Shown: positions 58,811-64,000 of the stretch, in pieces
Numbering within the stretch: position 1 is the first letter of the stretch
Layout of the letters: every line of letters begins with the position of its first letter
Assembly: GCA_034670405.1 (NCBI GenBank)
Contig: JAXDDX010000034.1
Span: forward strand, 1,971,501-2,035,500
Direction: 5' to 3'
Source: Hoplostethus atlanticus
Lineage: Eukaryota > Chordata > Actinopteri > Trachichthyiformes > Trachichthyidae
DNA: 64,000 nucleotides
Position numbers and translations under genes: made by a program
The notes under the pieces: model-generated
Seen by the model: only the letters and a program-made list of their open reading frames with translations
The model's database searches: none
Told to the model about the DNA's origin: nothing

Positions 58811-61800
58811 ATGGATCAGGCAAGGTCGACAATAACCAAAATAGTGAGTATTGCCACTAAACCCTGAAAGTTTGCTTTAAGAGATTAGCCTTCCACCAAT
58901 ACACTGAATTAATCACATTACCAGCTCTGAATATATTACAAATGTCAACATTGCATATTTAAGTGTTTTGTTTTTTGGGGGGTTTTCAGAAATTTTGCAG
59001 TTTATTCAGATTTCATACAAAGACTGTGATGAATGGTTATGATTCAGTGCATATGATTTACTGTTTCCATACACATTCGTATATTGTTTGGAAGTATGCA
59101 TTTGGATGTTGTACTGTATAGACTAGATCGATCTTGAGTGAGATTACTGAAAACTTCTGAAAACTTTGATCAACTTGGTTAATCATTGAAAGATTATGCC
59201 AAGACATCTCAAGCAAGTCATACTTGTACCAAAAACCACACCTAAAACAGCTTTGGCATCTTTCACACAACTCCTTGTCAAAACCTGTTGCGGCTTATGG
59301 CCTGCAATCTCGGGTGAAGTCAACGACACTGCTCTACATGCTCCTACCTAAATAATAAACCTGCATTTCCCACTTATCCCTACGTTGTTCTCTTATTTAC
59401 CTTAACAGTTTAATGGGGAGCCTCGCTCCTACACGCGTTTCAACCTGACCCAGAACATGGAAGGTGACAACAGCCAGGTGGAGATGAAGCTGTCATCTGA
59501 CATGGACGAGGAGGTTGGGACCAATGGAGTCGGAGACCACCTCAACCACAACTCTAACTGCAACCCTTATGTGGTCCGCAAGTCCGGACGCACGCCCAGG
59601 AACATCTGCTTCATGGCTGCCACCACCCTCCTCATCTTCATCATCGGTAAGCGGAGATGGTTGAATGGATAGGTAGAAAACAGACAGGTGGAGAAAAGTC
59701 CTGGAGCATCTTGTCAAGTTTCTTTCATTGAGGAAATGAAATATTTTGCAATGGTTTAAAACCGAATGTAATGATGGCGGTATATATCAGAGCCATCTGT
59801 CTAGAAAGAGTTGTACAGTTGAAATTGGAAAGATAGTTCCTGACAGAATTTGTAAATGGCTCAGAAATATTGACACGCAATACTGCTCAAACTGGTAAAC
59901 AAAGTTCTATTAAGTTACCGAAGTAAAGTCTCCAGGCCCTTCCGTGTTGCATGCCTCTTAGCAATCGGCTTTGGCATGTACTAGTTGACTCAATGAAATG
60001 TATTTTACTGTAGGTGAATGGAATGACTCAGTGGTTCACGTGTAGGGGTAGGGGTGTCCCGATTCTTGTTGTGATCGAGGGGGTAGGGCCAAGTGCTAGG
60101 GCTGCATGGCCCTCCAAACGGAGATTTTTCAGGGGCACACTACAAACCGAGGGCTAGGAGAAATCTCCCAGAATGACCTGCGAATCAACTGGAAGATCAT
60201 GGCGAACGCTACACTACCATCCAAAGTGAACCACAGATGTAGTATTTTCTTCGTTAATAAAGATTTAAAAAGTATTCGAAACGTGGTATTATCTTAGTTT
60301 AATGTCGTTTCTGGCATATGACGCCCGAAATATAACTAAAGTTCAGCAGCGAAGTTGCTTGTTACGGCTCCTCTAATATCGGTGCAGACTGGCAGGGTAA
60401 CGGTAGGAGCACGGCTTGCTAGCCTACAGAGCACCGCTAACGCTATTCTGTCATGAAGTGGCCCGGTAATGAAGCAGTGGTCTTTTTTATTTGATGACTT
60501 GTTTGATCGATTGGTAGCGTGAAACGTATAAATTGTGAACAAATCGCAAGCGTCCATGCTTTTCTATCTCCATCAGATGAATGGCAAATGTCACTGTGAT
60601 GTGTATAATGTCCGATAACAAACTCGTCGCGTCTGTTTATGTAAACGTCATCGATGACGTATCAGGGTCTTGAAGGGTTGTCCCATTTCATAGGGGGAGA
60701 TTTCAACCACTACCCCTTGTGACTCTGTTCCGAGGGCCAAGCCGAAGGGCGAGGGGCACTCGAAAACGAGTCGTAGGGGTGAAAATGAGAAATGGGATTC
60801 GGCCTGAGGGAGTAACATAATACCTATCCTCTGTCCTTCACCCTCTTCTCTGTGCCACTGTGATTGATCTGTCGATCTCTGAATGCTCCATCAACTCTAA
60901 CCCTATAACTGCTGCCACCACCAGGCTACCTGATTGGCTACCTGGTTCATCGGAAGAAGGACTTGCCTCCCAGCTGTGTAACCCCCGTTCCCGTTCCCGC
61001 TGTTGATGCCGATGATGATGATGATCTCCCAACCTTCCCGATTATCCGTGAGACGGGCGCCGCTCCCCTCATGGACTGGGACGATGTCAAGAGCCTTCTC
61101 GCCGAAAGACTCAAACCATCCAACTTCGACGCCGCTTTCAGGTGACTGTAAACCCAAACTCATTGCCTGGGGAATGTGCTGTGAGGCAGTGTTAGCCTTT
61201 TAAAGTCTTTCAAACCTAATTCAGAATGACTAGCCTGCGGCTGACACAGGAATCATTTCTGGCTTTATTTGGATTATATTTTTAACAGTGACTTCCTCTC
61301 GTTTCCCTTTTTCTCCTCGTGTTGCATTTCTTTCCGCCCCAGTGAGTTTACCAGTAACAGCCACCGGGCTGGTTCTCCAGGTGACGAGGTCCTGGGCAAC
61401 AAGGTGCTGAAGAGGTTTAAAGAGTACAGCATGACCACCTGGACCGACGAGCACTATGTTACGGTTCACGATCCCCCGGTTTCCGGCACCAACAAAGTCG
61501 TCTTCAAAGGGAAAGAGGAGCGGCCAAGCGGATTCCTGTCCTACAGTGCCATCGGAAAAGCAACGGTAAACCATACTACACTATTCTGCCTTCTGTAATA
61601 AGCAGTATATCAGGAAGCAAAACAGAATCTGCACACAAACAGGAAAAAAGGTCCAAAACAAGGGCTTATGATGCATAAAGTGGATGTTTTGGTTATACCA
61701 TCATCATTCATTTTTGAGGGCTTGTCTTGTTCCAGGGTGCTGTCCTCTATGCGTACTACGGGGAGGAGCGTGACTTCAGCGTACTGCAGGGCAAGAACAT

Positions 61801-64000
61801 TAACCTGAACGGCAGAGTGATCCTGCTCCGAGCTGGCAAGATCAGCTTTGCTGAGAAGGTGGGTGGTTTTAGGAAAAGATGGATAATTATTGATATTATT
61901 GTAAACTTTTGGAGACAAAGAAAAAATACTTTTTGTGCATTTCTTTGTTACTTTATTAAATAAATAACTAATAATTAACTGAAGGAGATGTATAGATGTT
62001 CAATTCCTTCGTTCTGTGCTTACAGGTGGCCAATGCTGCCAGATTGAATGCCTCTGCTGTGCTGATCTACCCAGACCCTGAAGATTACTCCTTTAGAGGA
62101 GACACCCAGCTCTTTGGACATGTGAGTGTGCTGGACATTTGGATTTAACTTAATGGCTAAAGGTGATCCATAGTGGACCGACAGCTGTGTGAGTGGGATA
62201 TGTTTATGGCTACATACATGTTTAGTTTGAGTGCCAGCTGTCTATAGATGGCCAGCCACTTCACTCCCCCGCCACTGACTGCTTATAACCGGTGGGGCCA
62301 TCAACAGTTTGGATAGCTGGGGGGGAGGGTATGTATGGAGTATAGAAATGACATTAGGGCTCTTCTTACAATGGCTCTATTGTGGGGACTAAACAAGGCA
62401 CATGAACCAGAGTGCATGATGAGGTAGAGACAAATAGGTCTGAATAAATTGCAAGCTTACAAATGCATAATTTTGTTTTCATAAATACCAGAAGGATGAA
62501 ATCAAATTGACGACTGATGAAATTTGAGGAAGGAAGGAAAAGGAACTAGGGAATTGTGAAATGTTTTCTTAGGATTTTCATAGCAGCCTATAGGCTTAGC
62601 TTCCGGCCTCCGACTTTGAAATTGCGAAAATGATCTCTAAAAAAATCTGTACCTGCAAATACCCATCACTTGGCGGGTTGGCCACCAAATCCACGAAGAA
62701 GGAAGTGCCAGAGCCGTGTGTGAACATTGATTGGAGACAAACTGTTAAGTCTGCAGCTTCCAGTGAATGAAAGCGAAGTGCACTTCACTAGAACTTCTAG
62801 CAGCTAGCGGTAGTTGCTGGCATTATCAGTGTCTTTGCCAAGGTATAATCCTTTTTTAAATTCAGGCTACAAAAACTAAGGTATGGTAGGTATACTTACC
62901 ATCTGCCACAATACAAATTGTGCTGCAGGCTTTGCAGTTGGCCTCCATTAATGATCACACACGTTATTAATGCTCTGGCGTTTCTGACTTTTCCTTCTTT
63001 ATAGATTCCTTGCGGCTGGCCTTCCCAGTGTTAAATCAGCTGATCATGTTTGGCACTGTTTGTGAAGGGCAGCACTTCTCTCCTGCTTAGGGAAAAGGTA
63101 GCAGCTTGCTCACTCTTTCTCTCAACCGTCCTCTCTCCCTCAGGTCCATTTGGGGTCAGGGGATCCCTACACCCCAGGCTTCCCGTCCTTCAACCACACA
63201 CAGTTTCCTCCCATCCAGTCTTCAGGCCTGCCATCAATTGTGGCCCAGACCATCTCAGCAAGAGTGGCTAACGACATCATGAGGTAGGGCCTGGCGTATA
63301 TGGACCACCGAAAATATTAAATCTTGTCTATGCGTTTAGGTCATAGTTGGATCACAGTAGGTCACAAAGATTTTGAAAAATGTGTGCTGCAGATCGGCAC
63401 GAATAACTTTGTGGTGGCTTCCTTATAATGCAGAATATTCATCCTATATTCTCTGTGCTCCACAGGCAGCTGGGAGGCCTGCCTATACCAAGAGACTGGG
63501 GAGGCATCAGTAACTTGGGAAATGAGAGTGATGTTGTTACCGTTGAGGTCAACAACGTTGTGGTTCAGAAAAAGATCACTAATGTCTTTGGAGTCCTCAA
63601 AGGCTTTGTGGATCCAGGTATAGTGTTTCATCTGATGTTTATTCAACCAGGTAGTCCTGTAGAGATCTATTTTTTTCGAGGGAGACCTGGACAAAAAGGC
63701 AGCAATATTATCTTAGAAATACCTGTTTTTTCTCTCTCAAGGACATAGACTGATTACCAGTAGGATACTACACTAGGTTGATATTGGCTAAGGAATTGGA
63801 AATTAATGGGTTTGAAATTAAAGTACTTTTCAAAATGCACAGAGAAATAACAAATTAACAGTTTTCACAGTTGACAGCATGTTGCCCTGTCTGTTCTTGA
63901 TAATGTGCACACTTCCTAACTCATCCCACCTATCATGTGCTCTCTTGATTTCCCATCCCCTTTTCCCCCTCAGATCGTTATGTGGTTGTCGGTGCCCAGA
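58811..64000 (+). CDS. tfr1: transferrin receptor protein 1, 5' part (truncated by window end)
   Basis: Type II membrane receptor that internalises iron-loaded transferrin. Exons: 58811-58843 (exon starts 58793), 59409-59646, 60925-61141, 61343-61565, 61736-61858, 62026-62121, 63144-63283, 63466-63617, 63974 to window end; 416 codons seen of about 760. The cytoplasmic tail has the endocytosis motif YTRF (residues 19-22) followed by [11 protein letters not shown], which marks TfR1 and not TfR2. The transmembrane helix is about residues 77-98 ([15 protein letters not shown] and on). Then a stalk rich in Asp and the protease-associated/apical region ([70 protein letters not shown]). The last exon begins the peptidase-like domain (RYVVVGAQ). 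All splice sites and phases are consistent and no stops are seen. The 3' UTR iron-responsive elements would lie beyond the window. Confidence 0.95.
60030..60810. mobile_element. non-autonomous repeat element in tfr1 intron 2
   Basis: GC-richer block unlike its surroundings: starts gtaggggtaggggtgtcccg and ends gtaggggtgaaaatgagaaa. The right 120 bases are bounded by an inverted pair (tcccatttc at about 60684 and gaaatggga at about 60789). Short frames inside are not protein-like. It looks like a DNA-transposon derivative or composite repeat; I cannot name the family. Confidence 0.4.
62125..63143. other. tfr1 intron 6
   Basis: About 1 kb of non-coding DNA between the exons ending 62121 and starting 63144. 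The segment 62580-62830 is less AT-rich and repeat-like, but I see no ends or coding motifs. Confidence 0.4.

Noticed and set aside
58811..64000. tfr2 instead of tfr1
   Set aside because: YTRF followed by GDNSxVEMKL in the cytoplasmic tail is the TfR1 signature.

Overview
The window is vertebrate nuclear DNA, almost certainly from a ray-finned (teleost) fish. Genes are split into many short exons with GT-AG introns. There are long GT/CA microsatellites, Tc1-like transposons, L2/Rex-type and L1-type LINE fragments and tRNA-derived SINEs of teleost style. The gene products match vertebrate families at full length. There are no bacterial operons, CRISPR arrays or rRNA genes. Exon limits below were read by eye from splice sites and reading phase; every recognised gene closes in frame, except for the two breaks in transferrin.

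Layout. 3.3-9.9 kb (-): a 17-exon serotransferrin gene (tf), broken on this haplotype by a 5'-truncated LINE inside coding exon 2 and by a one-base insertion in exon 4. 10-15.4 kb: a transposon graveyard (hAT-like scrap, three Tc1-like pieces, an envelope-like membrane ORF, an L1 fragment, SINEs). 16.0-17.8 kb (+): a LURAP1-family adaptor gene, 3 exons, 300 aa. 19.3-29.0 kb (+): pgap6 (tmem8a), 13 exons, 764 aa. One of its introns carries an inverted copy of the 5' part of the same gene, set between two copies of a small DNA element. 32.9-40.4 kb (-): rgs11, 17 coding exons including a 24-nt micro-exon, about 468 aa. 41.6-45.8 kb (+): ints15 (Integrator subunit 15), 7 coding exons, 457 aa, divergent from rgs11. 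45.8-58.8 kb: no recognised coding gene; probably promoter and first intron of the next gene plus repeats. 58.8-64.0 kb (+): tfr1 (transferrin receptor 1), first nine coding exons, running off the window.

How the genes relate. Transferrin carries iron in plasma and TfR1 internalises it, so ligand and receptor genes lie about 49 kb apart here. The receptor looks intact, while this transferrin copy cannot encode a full protein as written. pgap6 (GPI-cleaving phospholipase-like membrane protein) and rgs11 (R7 regulator of G-protein signalling) are also neighbours in human 16p13.3, which supports both names. ints15 has no functional tie to them.

The main discoveries are rearrangements: (1) the LINE in tf exon 2; (2) the inverted, deleted copy of pgap6 sequence with short homology at its junctions; (3) a relic of ints15 exon 2 near the left edge, about 40 kb from its source; (4) several 3' splice sites made directly from long GT repeats.
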